Assembly (NCBI GenBank): GCA_029550925.1
Contig: JAKPGL010000007.1
Location: 34,545 to 98,544 of the forward strand
Source of the DNA: Planctomycetota bacterium
Lineage (GTDB): Bacteria; Planctomycetota; Planctomycetia; Pirellulales; Thermoguttaceae
Reading direction: 5' to 3'
DNA: 64,000 nucleotides
Shown: positions 6,994-15,318 of the stretch, one piece after another
Position numbering within the stretch: position 1 is the first letter of the stretch
Layout of the letters: every line of letters begins with the position of its first letter
The notes under the pieces: generated by a model
Told to the model about the DNA's origin: nothing
The model's input: only the letters and a program-made list of their open reading frames with translations
Database searches by the model: none
Made by a program: the position numbers and the translations under genes

Positions 6994-8790
6994 TCAGGAA
7001 GCCATCTCTTGTTCTAGCCGGGCGGCAGTGGCCAGGATCAGGTTCGGATCATTGCCCGGGGTGAGAAGCTGCTGGACCCACTCCAGGAACCAGTGGAGAC
7101 GAGCCTGCGGCCATCTGTTTCGATCTTCGTCTCTGGCGCGAATGACCTGCCCTTCGATCAAGTGGACCAGTCGCACCACGGGATCCACCGGCACGACCAT
7201 AGCGGCCGACTTCATCGTATGAAGAGTTCGGAGAGTCTCGGTGATCACTTCGTCGCTTGGCGGTCCCGATTCCACCTGATCGAGGAGACGGCGAAGTTGC
7301 TCGGCCAAGTCGCCAAGCTCTCCGGTAAATACCTTCCAGAGTTTTGCATCGACCCCTCGGGGCGGCGGAATTTCCCCAGAGAGAACTTTGAGAACTTTCG
7401 CCCCTGAATTCTGCTCCTCCTCGCGGAGTTTTTGCTTTATCAGTTCCTGATTTTCCGAAGACGGAACGTTGGGAGAAACCACCTCCGGCGTCGTTTGGGA
7501 AATCGGCTCATTGGCTGGCGTAGATGGGGCGCAAACCGTGAGACTATTCGGTCCCGGGGCAGACGCCGTCTCAGAGGGGGATACCTGGACGGCTGTCGCC
7601 TCACAGGTCGGCTTACAGGGAGCAGTCGATTCCTGTTGGGACGCCGTGGGCGTTGTTCGGGGGCAAGAGACCGCGGTCTGCGAAACCGCCTGCCCATCGG
7701 GAAGTTGCTCCGCTGCATCGGCGAGGCCGGTTGTCAGGGAACCCGCAGACTCTTTTTTCTCCAAAGGACTTGGATCCGATTCCGCCGGCAACCCCATCTC
7801 GCGGGAAAGTTCTTTCGATAGTGCAGCCACTTGTTGCCACTGGGTGGAACGGTGTTCTTGTTTGGCCTTGGCGATCAACTCGTCGGCCAATCGGACCACT
7901 TCGCGTAACTGGGGTTTGGAGACCTGGGCGTCCGCCCCAACGGCCTGGCCCTTTTTCCGGTTGTCGGGAGTAATGATCGAGGAATACAACAGCACCGGCA
8001 GAGTGCGAAGTTGGGGATGGTCTTTAATTCGTTTGGTCAGATGGAAACCGTCCATTTGGGGCATTTCGACGTCGCAGATCAACAGGTCGGCAAACGCCTC
8101 CACCTGTTCCGATTCGGCTAACCGCTGTTCAAACCATTTCCAGGCTTCCATGCCATTTTCAAAAAACTCAAGTTGAACGTACCCACTTTTCCGAAGCGTG
8201 GCGCCGATCGCTTCGCGAACCGTGGGCGAATCCTCGGCCAAAAGGATTTTGAGCGTTTCCCTGGGCAAACCCAGAGGGTTTTCTACCGCATCGGTGCGAA
8301 AATACTGAGAGGTAATTTCATCGAGGATCATTTCAAAATCGAGCATCACCACTAGGCGATCCTCACAACGAGCCAGCGCCGTTACCGGCGTATGGGAAAG
8401 CGCCTCTAAATTGGGCACCGCCAAAATGTTCTGCCAACTAAGCCGATGGATTCGCTCCACTTCATCGACCAAAAATGCAGTTTGCTGCTGGTTGAGGTCC
8501 GTCAAGATCATCGTCGATTCGGATCGCTCCCCGACGGCCTCGATTCCCAGATAGTCTAACAGGGAAACGCAGGGAATCACTTGGTCGCGGAGTTTGAATA
8601 CTCCCCGGATCGAAGGATGCGCCTTGGGCAAATGGGTAATCGATGTCGTGGGCAATACTTCACGCACCTTGGCCACATTGATCCCGAAGCAATACCCCCC
8701 TACATGAAACACGAGGACCTCCAACTCATTGGTCCCGCTTTCCAAAAGGATTTCTTTTTCCAAAAGAATGTTTGCCAAGGTACTACTCAT
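6994..8790 (-). CDS. CheV-like CheW-receiver protein with C-terminal HPt domain
   Basis: This 598-residue protein contains three signalling modules. Residues about 20-165 are a CheW coupling domain (VLVFHVGGYCFGINVAKVREV). Residues about 180-310 are a receiver domain with acidic residues in LLAEDSPTVRE, the phospho-acceptor Asp240 in LLICDVEMPQMDG and Lys292 in VSKPQ. A long Ser/Thr/Pro-rich linker follows (about 330-450). Residues about 470-590 form a histidine phosphotransfer domain with His524 in LRTLHTMKSAAMV. CheV proteins normally stop after the receiver, so the HPt addition is unusual. It probably couples a receptor array or kinase to phosphotransfer, but no chemoreceptor, CheA or CheY gene is nearby. 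The ATG is preceded by AAGGA at nine bases. Confidence 0.9.
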   Translation of the reverse strand: MSSTLANILLEKEILLESGTNELEVLVFHVGGYCFGINVAKVREVLPTTSITHLPKAHPSIRGVFKLRDQVIPCVSLLDYLGIEAVGERSESTMILTDLNQQQTAFLVDEVERIHRLSWQNILAVPNLEALSHTPVTALARCEDRLVVMLDFEMILDEITSQYFRTDAVENPLGLPRETLKILLAEDSPTVREAIGATLRKSGYVQLEFFENGMEAWKWFEQRLAESEQVEAFADLLICDVEMPQMDGFHLTKRIKDHPQLRTLPVLLYSSIITPDNRKKGQAVGADAQVSKPQLREVVRLADELIAKAKQEHRSTQWQQVAALSKELSREMGLPAESDPSPLEKKESAGSLTTGLADAAEQLPDGQAVSQTAVSCPRTTPTASQQESTAPCKPTCEATAVQVSPSETASAPGPNSLTVCAPSTPANEPISQTTPEVVSPNVPSSENQELIKQKLREEEQNSGAKVLKVLSGEIPPPRGVDAKLWKVFTGELGDLAEQLRRLLDQVESGPPSDEVITETLRTLHTMKSAAMVVPVDPVVRLVHLIEGQVIRARDEDRNRWPQARLHWFLEWVQQLLTPGNDPNLILATAARLEQEMAS

Positions 8791-9193
8791 AGGTTGGGAT
8801 TCCTTACTATGAGAGAGGTTTTGGATAGGGGAAACACCTCTTGAAGCCAGTCTAAGATGTTAATTTGCACCCCCAATAAGAAGTAATTTATGTCCCGCAA
8901 AGATTCTCCAAGTTCTCTATTTTCATATCGAAACTCTTTGAGGATTCGTTCAAAGCTTCTTCCCAATCCCCCACAACCGGGAAGAACTGAGCAATCGGAA
9001 GGGAAGAGACCCTCAGAATATACCTCCAAAGAGGTACAAAATCACCTTCCTGTGGCGGTATCGTATCCTAGAGATCATTTCCCAGCAACGTTAGGGGTAG
9101 ATAAGTTCCCCGTAGATTGAACGCGAGTGCCGAGCCGACCCTGCCGGCCGGTGTGGGAGGAGCCGAAGATAAATCCCCAAAGCGTCGGTTGTT
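8791..9193. other. Intergenic region, nothing recognised
   Basis: This 403-base gap separates the HTH regulator from the CheV-like gene, both on the minus strand, and should carry the CheV-like gene's promoter. Short open frames exist on both strands but none has a ribosome binding site or a recognisable product. Confidence 0.4.
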
Positions 9194-9658
9194 TTAAGAA
9201 GAAGCAGGAGGTTTTCCGTTGGCCAAGAGCGCCAATCGAGCACGGGCTTCCCGGCGGCCGATCTTTCGCAGAGCGGCCAAAGCTTCCAACAGCGCCGCCC
9301 GAGGCCGACTCTTTCCCTTCTCCCAGTGATACACCGTCAGCCGAGACACGCCTAAGAGCTTTCCATATTCTTCCGCCGAAAGCCCCAAGCGAGCCCGCTG
9401 AGATCGAACCCAACGGGGAGAAAAACGGAACTTCGGTTGAGTTTCTGTCAGGGGAAACTGCTTTTCCGCCCCTCCTTCACGCTGCAAGTCCTCGAACAGG
9501 GCCAGCCGTTTTTCTGCAATTTGAAGCTGGCGTTTCAATTGGCCGATCTCCCTGCGGTATTGGGCCAAGGCCCGCCTCGCCTTTTTACTTTCCGCTCGCA
9601 CTTCCCGCCGAGCAATCCGACGAATCGTTTCTCTGAGCGTCGTTGCAAGGTTTGCCAT
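9194..9658 (-). CDS. Coiled-coil plus XRE-type helix-turn-helix DNA-binding protein
   Basis: The 154-residue product begins with a charged helical region (about residues 1-65, rich in Arg, Lys, Glu, Gln) likely to form a coiled coil. The C-terminal half carries a Cro/CI-type helix-turn-helix: VRSQRARLGLSAEEYGKLLG, then VSRLTVYHWEKGKSRPR. This matches the HTH of antitoxin-like and XRE regulators, but no toxin gene is adjacent. The ATG is supported by GGAGGAG nine bases upstream. It stands alone on the minus strand, with an AT-rich upstream region (9720-9780) suited to a promoter. The target genes cannot be inferred. Confidence 0.85.
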   Translation of the reverse strand: MANLATTLRETIRRIARREVRAESKKARRALAQYRREIGQLKRQLQIAEKRLALFEDLQREGGAEKQFPLTETQPKFRFSPRWVRSQRARLGLSAEEYGKLLGVSRLTVYHWEKGKSRPRAALLEALAALRKIGRREARARLALLANGKPPASS

Positions 9659-9802
9659 TTGCTATACTCCTCCGGATCACAATACAGAAAAATATGGCAA
9701 CGGTCCGATGTTCCAGGAAGTGTTATCCCTAACGTAAACATATACTATAACCTTATTATAATCTATTTGCCAGAATAAAAAGACGAAAATTTTAGCATTT
9801 TT

Positions 9803-9821
9803 GTAACATTTTAGCCGAATG
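9803..9821 (-). repeat. 19-bp dispersed motif, minus-strand copy
   Basis: On the plus strand this reads GTAACATTTTAGCCGAATG, the exact reverse complement of CATTCGGCTAAAATGTTAC. It faces the plus-oriented copy at 9978-9996 and so forms an inverted pair around the second 149-bp element. Confidence 0.65.
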
Positions 9822-9848
9822 CAGACCTTGTCGCTGCCGCACAATCGT

Positions 9849-9996
9849 CCAATCTAGGCTTCTTGCAGCCTCTCCTTGGGAGGAATAACAATGTAGTCGC
9901 CTCAGAGGACCCTGGGTTGAGAGCTTTCGCGGGAATGACAATTCTGGCAAATTTCGCCCCAAAATAAGCCTCCTTTGCATTCGGATGAAATGTTAC
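9849..9996 (+). repeat. 149-bp dispersed element, copy 2
   Basis: It starts CCAATCTAGGCTTCTTGCAG and ends CATTCGGATGAAATGTTAC. It is a diverged full-length match of 6839-6987, with substitutions and one-base indels spread evenly. The middle is rearranged relative to copy 1 around a REP-like sequence (TTTCGCGGGAATGACA). Confidence 0.8.
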
Positions 9997-10395
9997 GATG
10001 TTTCGAGGTTTTTTTCGGAGATATTTTATAAAAGCAGGCGTTTCCCGCAAAATAGCCAGGCGGGTTGTATCCAAGCGAACAGGATTGGGCCAAGATGTTC
10101 TGTTTGTTAGACTGTACTTTATCCTATCCTGAACGGTATCACCCCTCAAGCAGGCCAACAAAGGGAGGTGCTAGAGTGTTCTGAGAGTTGACCGCCTTGG
10201 CCGCCCTGGTTGGAGGTCTGCCTTGTTTATGGGGGATAGGCCGACGCCGAGGACATACGAAAAACAAGAGTTTTTCTTAGGTTCGACCGTTTCGATCTTA
10301 ACTCTTGTCTCGTTCCTGTTGCTATCCGTCCGCCCAGCGGTTTGGGATATAAGCAGCGTCAAAGTGAATCCAAACCTCGAAAAAAGGGATCATCT

Positions 10396-11646
10396 ATGGG
10401 AGCATCAGTCGGTCCCGACTTGCCGGAAACGATTCTGACGGTCTCCCAATTGACCGCTGAGATCAAGGACTTGCTAGAAAGCGCGTATCCTCTGGTATGG
10501 GTACAAGGAGAGATTTCGAATGTTTCTCGTTCGGCATCTGGGCATTACTACATGGACCTAAAAGACCAGTCCGCCCAACTCCGAGCGGTAATGTGGCGGA
10601 GCACGGCGAGTCGATTGGCATTCCAATTGCGTGATGGTTTCGAAGTCATCTGCCGGGGCCGCCTTGAGGTCTATGAGCCGAGAGGCGCTTACCAGTTGGT
10701 CGTCGAACAAATCTATCCGAAAGGAGTGGGGGCCTTAGAATTGGCCCTTCGGCAACTGCGGGAAAAATTGGCTCGAGAAGGGCTCTTTGATCCTCAGCGA
10801 AAGCGGGGTTTACCCCGTTTCGTCCACCGAATTGCTTTGATTACGAGTCCCACCGGGGCGGCCATTCGTGACTTTCTGGAAGTGCTTCGGAACCGATGGT
10901 GGACTGGCCGGTTATGGATTGTGCCCGCTCGGGTCCAGGGCGAAGGCGCCGCGGAAGAAATGGCCGCCGCCATCGCACTGTTGAATCGCCTTCCTGAACC
11001 GCCCCAGTGCATTGTGCTGGCCCGCGGCGGAGGAAGTCTGGAAGACCTTTGGGCCTTTAACGAAGAGACGTTGGTGCGGGCCATCGTCGCTTCCAAAACG
11101 CCGATCGTTACGGGGGTAGGGCATGAGATCGATGTTACCTTGGCCGATCTGGCGGCCGATCTGCGCGCATTGACTCCGACCCACGCCGCCATGCTTCTTG
11201 CGCCGACTAAAGAGGAGTTGCTACAAGAGATCCAAGGATTTCAGAAACGGCTAGCGGGGTGTTTGCGACATCGGCTCCGCGCGGTGCGAGTGCGGTACGA
11301 AGCCCTCGCCTCCAGCCGGGCCTTCCGCCGTCCTTGGGATCGGCTGCACACCTTGGCTCAAAAAGTAGATGAATATGAAGCCCGATTAAAACGCGCCTTG
11401 GGATTTCGAGTAGATCAAGTCGGCCAAAAGATTCGGCTTTTGGCCGCCCAAATCGAATCGCTTAGTCCGTTGGCGGTCCTTGGGCGTGGATATTCCCTGA
11501 CCTGGCGGACGGCGGACCGGCAACTGGTGCGAGACGCCGCCCAATTGCAGCCGGGAGACGAACTTTTGACTCGTTTCGCCCGCGGCGAAGCCACAAGCCG
11601 AGTCGAACAGATCCGGAACTCCTCCCCGACGCTCTCCGAGACCTAA
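10396..11646 (+). CDS. xseA: Exodeoxyribonuclease VII large subunit
   Basis: The 416-residue product matches XseA. An N-terminal OB-fold follows the start (LTVSQLTAEIKDLLESAYPLVWVQGEISN in the first 45 residues, then SGHYYMDLKD). The catalytic core contains the family blocks LITSPTGAAIRDF, ARGGGSLEDLWAFN and TGVGHEIDVTLADLAAD. A helical region and the C-terminal block LAVLGRGYSL complete it. With XseB it degrades single-stranded DNA processively from either end. I chose the ATG at 10396, preceded by AAGGGA, over an earlier ATG at 10342 without such a site. No xseB gene follows, which is unusual; in many bacteria xseB is adjacent. Confidence 0.95.
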   Translation: MGASVGPDLPETILTVSQLTAEIKDLLESAYPLVWVQGEISNVSRSASGHYYMDLKDQSAQLRAVMWRSTASRLAFQLRDGFEVICRGRLEVYEPRGAYQLVVEQIYPKGVGALELALRQLREKLAREGLFDPQRKRGLPRFVHRIALITSPTGAAIRDFLEVLRNRWWTGRLWIVPARVQGEGAAEEMAAAIALLNRLPEPPQCIVLARGGGSLEDLWAFNEETLVRAIVASKTPIVTGVGHEIDVTLADLAADLRALTPTHAAMLLAPTKEELLQEIQGFQKRLAGCLRHRLRAVRVRYEALASSRAFRRPWDRLHTLAQKVDEYEARLKRALGFRVDQVGQKIRLLAAQIESLSPLAVLGRGYSLTWRTADRQLVRDAAQLQPGDELLTRFARGEATSRVEQIRNSSPTLSET

Positions 11647-11797
11647 ATGGGGAAAACCTCCCCGATCAATGCCTCCCCGATCAATGCCTCGCTCTCGTGG
11701 CGGGCCGATATGTCAGCCCCTATGGGCAAGCCGGGAGCGTAAAAGCAGAAAGCAGTAGTTAGATTCCAGAGGATGCAACGAATGGGCGAAATGGGCA

Positions 11798-12361
11798 TTA
11801 CGCCCGGGAGAGATACTCGCCGGTTCGAGTATCGACCTTGACCAATTCGCCCGGTTCGAGATATTCCGGTACTTGCACTATCAGACCGGTTTCCAATTTG
11901 GCGGGTTTGGTCCGCGAAGTGGCGGAGTTGCCTCGGACGCCCGGTTCACACTCCACCACCCGGAGCGTTACCGTCCAAGGGACCTGAATGCTCACACACT
12001 CGCCGTTAAAGATCAATGCTTGAACGCCTTCCAACTCTTCGGTTACATACTGCATTTGCTCGGCGATGACCTCCTGGGGGAGGGCGTAGTCGTTATAATC
12101 CGTCTGGTCGAGAAAATGATGATGCGAGGCGTCGGAATAGATGTATTTGACCGGACGACGGATGAAATCCGCTTCTTCCAGCGACTCGCCGCCGCGAAGG
12201 GTAATATCGACCTTTTGCCGGGTGATCAAGTTACGCGCCCTATATTTATAGAACGTCTGAGCGCCACGGGCCGAAGGACTCTGCACCGAAACCGTCTCGA
12301 TCAGACAAGGGGCATCGTTATACACGACAATAACGCCTGGTTTAATATCTTTGGCTATCAT
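11798..12361 (-). CDS. efpL: Elongation factor P-like protein EfpL (YeiP)
   Basis: The 187-residue product has the three-domain EF-P layout: KOW-like domain 1 (MIAKDIKPGVIVVYNDAPC), an OB domain 2, and domain 3 with the EF-P family signature region GNSATSRTKPAKLETG then LIVQVPEYLEPGELVKVDTR. At the tip of domain 1 it has QSPSARGAQTFYKYRARNL in place of the PGKGxA loop of true EF-P. This longer loop with Arg at the position of the modified lysine is the mark of the EfpL/YeiP subfamily, which relieves ribosome stalling at difficult motifs. I chose the ATG at 12361 because the ATG at 12373 directly abuts the Shine-Dalgarno sequence GGAAAGG. The gene is alone on the minus strand. Confidence 0.92.
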   Translation of the reverse strand: MIAKDIKPGVIVVYNDAPCLIETVSVQSPSARGAQTFYKYRARNLITRQKVDITLRGGESLEEADFIRRPVKYIYSDASHHHFLDQTDYNDYALPQEVIAEQMQYVTEELEGVQALIFNGECVSIQVPWTVTLRVVECEPGVRGNSATSRTKPAKLETGLIVQVPEYLEPGELVKVDTRTGEYLSRA

Positions 12362-12474
12362 CGAAAAGATCATCCTTTCCGAAAGTCTTTATATGGTTTC
12401 CGCCGGGAAAAAGAGTAATACTTTAACCGTTCGAAGGGATGTCTATTCTGGAATTATCTAGGGAAACCTCCCTT

Positions 12475-12501
12475 GTCATTCCCGCTCTAGCGGGAATCCA
12501 G
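12475..12501 (+). repeat. REP-like hairpin
   Basis: The block begins GTCATTCCCGCTCTAGCGGG and ends AATCCAG. It folds as CATTCCCGCT-CTAG-type palindrome (CCCGCT paired with AGCGGG). The same element is at 23673-23699 with a one-base change, and a partial one at 9921-9939. Elements with this sequence are widespread in bacteria; their function is uncertain. Confidence 0.65.
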
Positions 12502-12644
12502 AAATTCTGCCTCTCCTGACCGCACCAAGAGGCCGCACTGCGCCTCGTCCGCAAAGGCGAGGGTTGCCCGGAACGCTAGTCCGGTGGTTGCCCGGCCGGG
12601 TAAGGGGGAACGGGACTGCTGCTTGCGAAGGGATGACCTTTGGC

Positions 12645-12663
12645 CATTCGGCTAAAATGATAC
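12645..12663 (+). repeat. 19-bp dispersed motif copy
   Basis: It reads CATTCGGCTAAAATGATAC, one base from the consensus, and ends seven bases from the 3' end of the minus-strand gene at 12671. The copy at 6969-6987 has almost the same spacing to the CheV-like gene. Confidence 0.6.
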
Positions 12664-12670
12664 CAACGTT

Positions 12671-13150
12671 TTACACAAAGGTTCCGGACTGGGGATCGAC
12701 AGCGATCCCGCCCGTCAGATTGGCCAGCGATTCCAACACAATCAGCAACGTACTCGGATCCAGCATGTCTTCGTCGTCTTCCTCGTCGAGAACTTGTTCA
12801 AAATGCAGGACTTCGAATCGGGCGGTAGCCCGCCGGAGTTTTTCCAGACGTGCTCGGTCTCCTTTAGAACAATCCGGGCCGGCCAGTTCCCGGAAAAGTT
12901 CTTCCGCCTCTTCGGTAACTTCTTTGCCGGCGGTGTAGCAAATATCTAGGGCCGCAAAATCGTCCGGCGAAAGCACCGTCATAGAGGAAAATCGGCCTCG
13001 GCCGTCGGCCTCTTGGTTCCGAAAGATCAAGCGACATTGCAGGCTTTCCAACGCCTCTTCGACCTGTTCCAACGTGGGCCGATTCCGTGCGTCAAACAAC
13101 ACGAAATAGGTTTCCCGCCACCGATACTGAGTATCTTCGAACATGGACAT
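12671..13150 (-). CDS. Conserved planctomycete hypothetical protein
   Basis: The 159-residue product begins MSMFEDTQYRWRETYFVLFD, a start I associate with a conserved, uncharacterised protein of Pirellulales-type planctomycetes. It is acidic and soluble, with no signal peptide or membrane segment. The C-terminal part has an acidic stretch (DEEDDEDMLD, about residues 123-132) that could form a flexible linker. No catalytic motif is visible. The ATG has GGGAG about twelve bases upstream; the ATG two codons later may be the real start. It sits downstream of proC on the same strand, 164 bases away. Function unknown. Confidence 0.8.
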   Translation of the reverse strand: MSMFEDTQYRWRETYFVLFDARNRPTLEQVEEALESLQCRLIFRNQEADGRGRFSSMTVLSPDDFAALDICYTAGKEVTEEAEELFRELAGPDCSKGDRARLEKLRRATARFEVLHFEQVLDEEDDEDMLDPSTLLIVLESLANLTGGIAVDPQSGTFV

Positions 13151-13314
13151 AGGCCACGGGACTCCCTAAAACCAAGAAAAGAATGGTCCCCACCGTCCGG
13201 CCCCTTGGGAACAGAAAAACCACGTCTTCCCGTTGCCAGGACTTCCAAAGCCGGATTGCCCTCCTTCAGATATTGGAAAAATCTCTCCCGCAGCAACACA
13301 CGCCTTGGTAAGGA

Positions 13315-14130
13315 TCAGAACCATTGGGCCAATTCCGCACTGCGCCGGGCAGCCGCCTCCACCGCCTCCATCAACGTCGCCCGCAGACCGCCGCGTTCCA
13401 AGGCATGAAGTCCCATGATTGTGGTTCCGCCGGGGCTGGCCACCCGATCTTTTAACACCGCCGGATGTTCTCCCGTGGCAATGACCATCTGCGCAGCCCC
13501 CAACAAGGTATGGGCCGCCAAACCGACGGCCACCTCCCGAGGCAATCCCAATCGGACGCCCGCGTCGGCTAATGCCTCCAAAATGACGAATCCAAAAGCA
13601 GGCCCGGAGCCGGAAAGTCCCGTTACCGCGTCCATCCAGGCTTCTTGAACCTGATAGGTTTGGCCCACCGCCCCAAAAAGTCGAGCCGTCAACCGGCCAT
13701 CCGCTTCGGCGGCGGCAGGTCCCAGGCAATACGCAGAGACGCCGCACCCCACCAAGCAGGGGGTATTGGGCATCACCCGGACAATCCGGATGCTCGGCCC
13801 CAAAGCCTGTTGCAACTTCTCCAATCGAAGCCCCGCCACTATCGAAAGTACTAAGTGTTGGGGAGTCAGTTTTCCTCGGAGTTCCTCTAAAACCCTTCCC
13901 GCATGTTGAGGTTTCACCGCCAGCACAATCACCTGGGATTGCTGAAGCACTTCCAGATTATTGGCTATTGTAGGGGCTTGAGTGGCCTGGGTAAATCGTT
14001 TCCTCGCCTCTTCCGAGGGGTCCGAGGCTACAAGACTGCCCGGTCGGACCAATTCCGCCCGAATCCACCCACACGCCAGCGCCGTGGCCATCTGCCCGGC
14101 CCCGATCAACCCGATCCGCTCGGTGAGCAT
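13315..14130 (-). CDS. proC: Pyrroline-5-carboxylate reductase
   Basis: The 271-residue product is a normal-length ProC. It has the N-terminal NAD(P)-binding fold (RIGLIGAGQMATALACGW), the middle block VLAVKPQ, the motif VRVMPNTPCLVGCGVSAY, and the C-terminal dimerisation domain with ALADAGVRLGLPR and the signature SPGGTTIMGLHALERGGLRA. It reduces 1-pyrroline-5-carboxylate to L-proline in the cytoplasm, the last step of proline synthesis. The ATG is supported by AAGGAG, though at a long spacing of about 13 bases. Neighbouring genes do not belong to amino-acid synthesis. Confidence 0.96.
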   Translation of the reverse strand: MLTERIGLIGAGQMATALACGWIRAELVRPGSLVASDPSEEARKRFTQATQAPTIANNLEVLQQSQVIVLAVKPQHAGRVLEELRGKLTPQHLVLSIVAGLRLEKLQQALGPSIRIVRVMPNTPCLVGCGVSAYCLGPAAAEADGRLTARLFGAVGQTYQVQEAWMDAVTGLSGSGPAFGFVILEALADAGVRLGLPREVAVGLAAHTLLGAAQMVIATGEHPAVLKDRVASPGGTTIMGLHALERGGLRATLMEAVEAAARRSAELAQWF

Positions 14131-14658
14131 AAGTCTGGGATTGCTCCTTGGGGGTCTTTAGGAAAGACAAGTCGCTCGGATGGACCACCGTCTCCCAGAC
14201 GGTAAATCCAAGCCAGTCTGAAAGACTGGGTTACCACGCAATAACTCTAACTCTGACGTTTTGCCAAAGCGTTCTACCCTGATCCGTTTTTTGCCCTTTT
14301 ATGCTATTGCCCCCCCGCCTTTTTGTAAAGCACCCCCCGCATGGAGATAAAACCGATAGGGGGGACTCTGTAGAAACAACTCTTTTGTGGCACCTGAAAA
14401 ACGGTCCGGGTGTCTGCGCCTTCTCTAAAACAGCATCATACCACCCGCCCAGCTAAAATGGCCCGCCGCTCCAAGGAATACTGTCTGTTAGAAGAGGATG
14501 CTGATCAGAGAAGAGAGATAGCCAGCCGCTTCTCCCCGTCTGAGATATACGGGATTCCAAGACACTCTAACAGACTGCGCGACAAAAGGTTACAGCCTGC
14601 CAGAGCATGTTACCCCATACAGGCACACAGTCCGGGGTGCCCACCCGCTCTCAGCCTT
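14131..14658. other. Intergenic region with two palindromic repeats
   Basis: This 528-base gap upstream of proC holds the palindrome pair at 14187-14234. A homopolymer-rich stretch lies at 14280-14335. The rest, up to the 3' end of the gene at 14659, has no gene or site I recognise. Confidence 0.45.
14187..14234. repeat. Palindromic repeat pair (cluster B)
   Basis: Two hairpins of the window-wide family: ACCGTCT-CCC-AGACGGT at 14187-14203 and CCAGTCT-GAA-AGACTGG at 14213-14229, the latter followed by GTTAC. Stems are perfect and loops have three bases. Confidence 0.75.
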
Positions 14659-15318
14659 TTAATGCATGACAGCAGCGTCCTGGGCAAAATCCCGATACGG
14701 GTCGTAGCCATAGAAATATCGCCCCACACACTCGGCCAAATGGGCGATAAACTCCCGTCGGAACTGGGCCTCCGGCTTTTCCCATGCGGGAATACTATGA
14801 TTCGGTGGATAGCGGATTTGCGGCAAAGCGCGTTCAAAGACCACTTTGCCGCCTGCTGCGCAGTCGATTACCTTGACCGTGAGGCTGGCTTTCCCTTGAT
14901 AGAGGGTTTGGCTTTGGTAGAGATTGAATTCCTCTAAATCCACCCCGACGACTATGTCTGCCTGGAGGGCTTTGCCGATATCGATATACTCATCCCAACT
15001 GTTTTGGTCCATCCAATTTTCCACTTTTTGAGAAGAAACCACCTGAATTTTGGAAACATTTTGTTGCAGCAGGGTGCTAATCTGCCGGGCTAAATCCCGG
15101 GCTGCCGTGCTATTGCGTACCTGCATGGCGACCATCGGCTGGCAAACCACCACCACCTTTTTGCCCTTCAGGCCGTTGAACTCGGCAGGTACGTCGGTTC
15201 CCCGGAGTAGATAGGCGGCGGTGGTCAGTGCTCCCATACACCCCGCCGAAACCGCCAGGAGCAATCCCCCACAAACGCCTACCACTCCCCAAAGACCCAC
15301 CGATTGTTTGCCATCCAT
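14659..15318 (-). CDS. Hypothetical lipoprotein-like protein
   Basis: The product (219 residues from the ATG at 15318) has an N-terminal hydrophobic segment (VVGVCGGLLLAVSAGCMG) ending in a possible but weak lipobox at SAGC. The rest is soluble, with the pattern KGKKVVVVCQP, LARQISTLLQQNVSKIQVV and ALQADIVVGVDLEEFNLYQS. This resembles the alpha/beta domain of curli- and LpoB-type outer-membrane accessory lipoproteins, and of planctomycete proteins of the same layout, but I cannot assign a family securely. An upstream in-frame ATG at 15390 would add 24 hydrophobic residues; neither start has a convincing ribosome binding site. Exported localisation is inferred. Confidence 0.75.
   Translation of the reverse strand: MDGKQSVGLWGVVGVCGGLLLAVSAGCMGALTTAAYLLRGTDVPAEFNGLKGKKVVVVCQPMVAMQVRNSTAARDLARQISTLLQQNVSKIQVVSSQKVENWMDQNSWDEYIDIGKALQADIVVGVDLEEFNLYQSQTLYQGKASLTVKVIDCAAGGKVVFERALPQIRYPPNHSIPAWEKPEAQFRREFIAHLAECVGRYFYGYDPYRDFAQDAAVMH

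Larger units (their letters stand above)
9659..10395. other. Long intergenic region with dispersed repeats
   Basis: This 737-base gap between the HTH gene and xseA holds a minus-oriented copy of the 19-bp motif (9803-9821), the second 149-bp element (9849-9996) and, within it, a REP-like fragment on the minus strand (9921-9939). The part from 9997 to 10395 shows no gene I can support. Confidence 0.5.
12362..12670. other. Intergenic region with REP-like hairpin and 19-bp motif
   Basis: This gap precedes efpL and follows a minus-strand hypothetical gene. It contains the REP-like hairpin at 12475-12501 and the 19-bp motif at 12645-12663. A GC-rich stretch (12540-12610) loosely resembles 5460-5490 upstream of moaD. 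No gene is visible. Confidence 0.5.

Noticed and set aside
9194..9658. Antitoxin of a toxin-antitoxin pair
   Set aside because: The HTH type would fit, but no toxin-like gene lies next to it on either strand.
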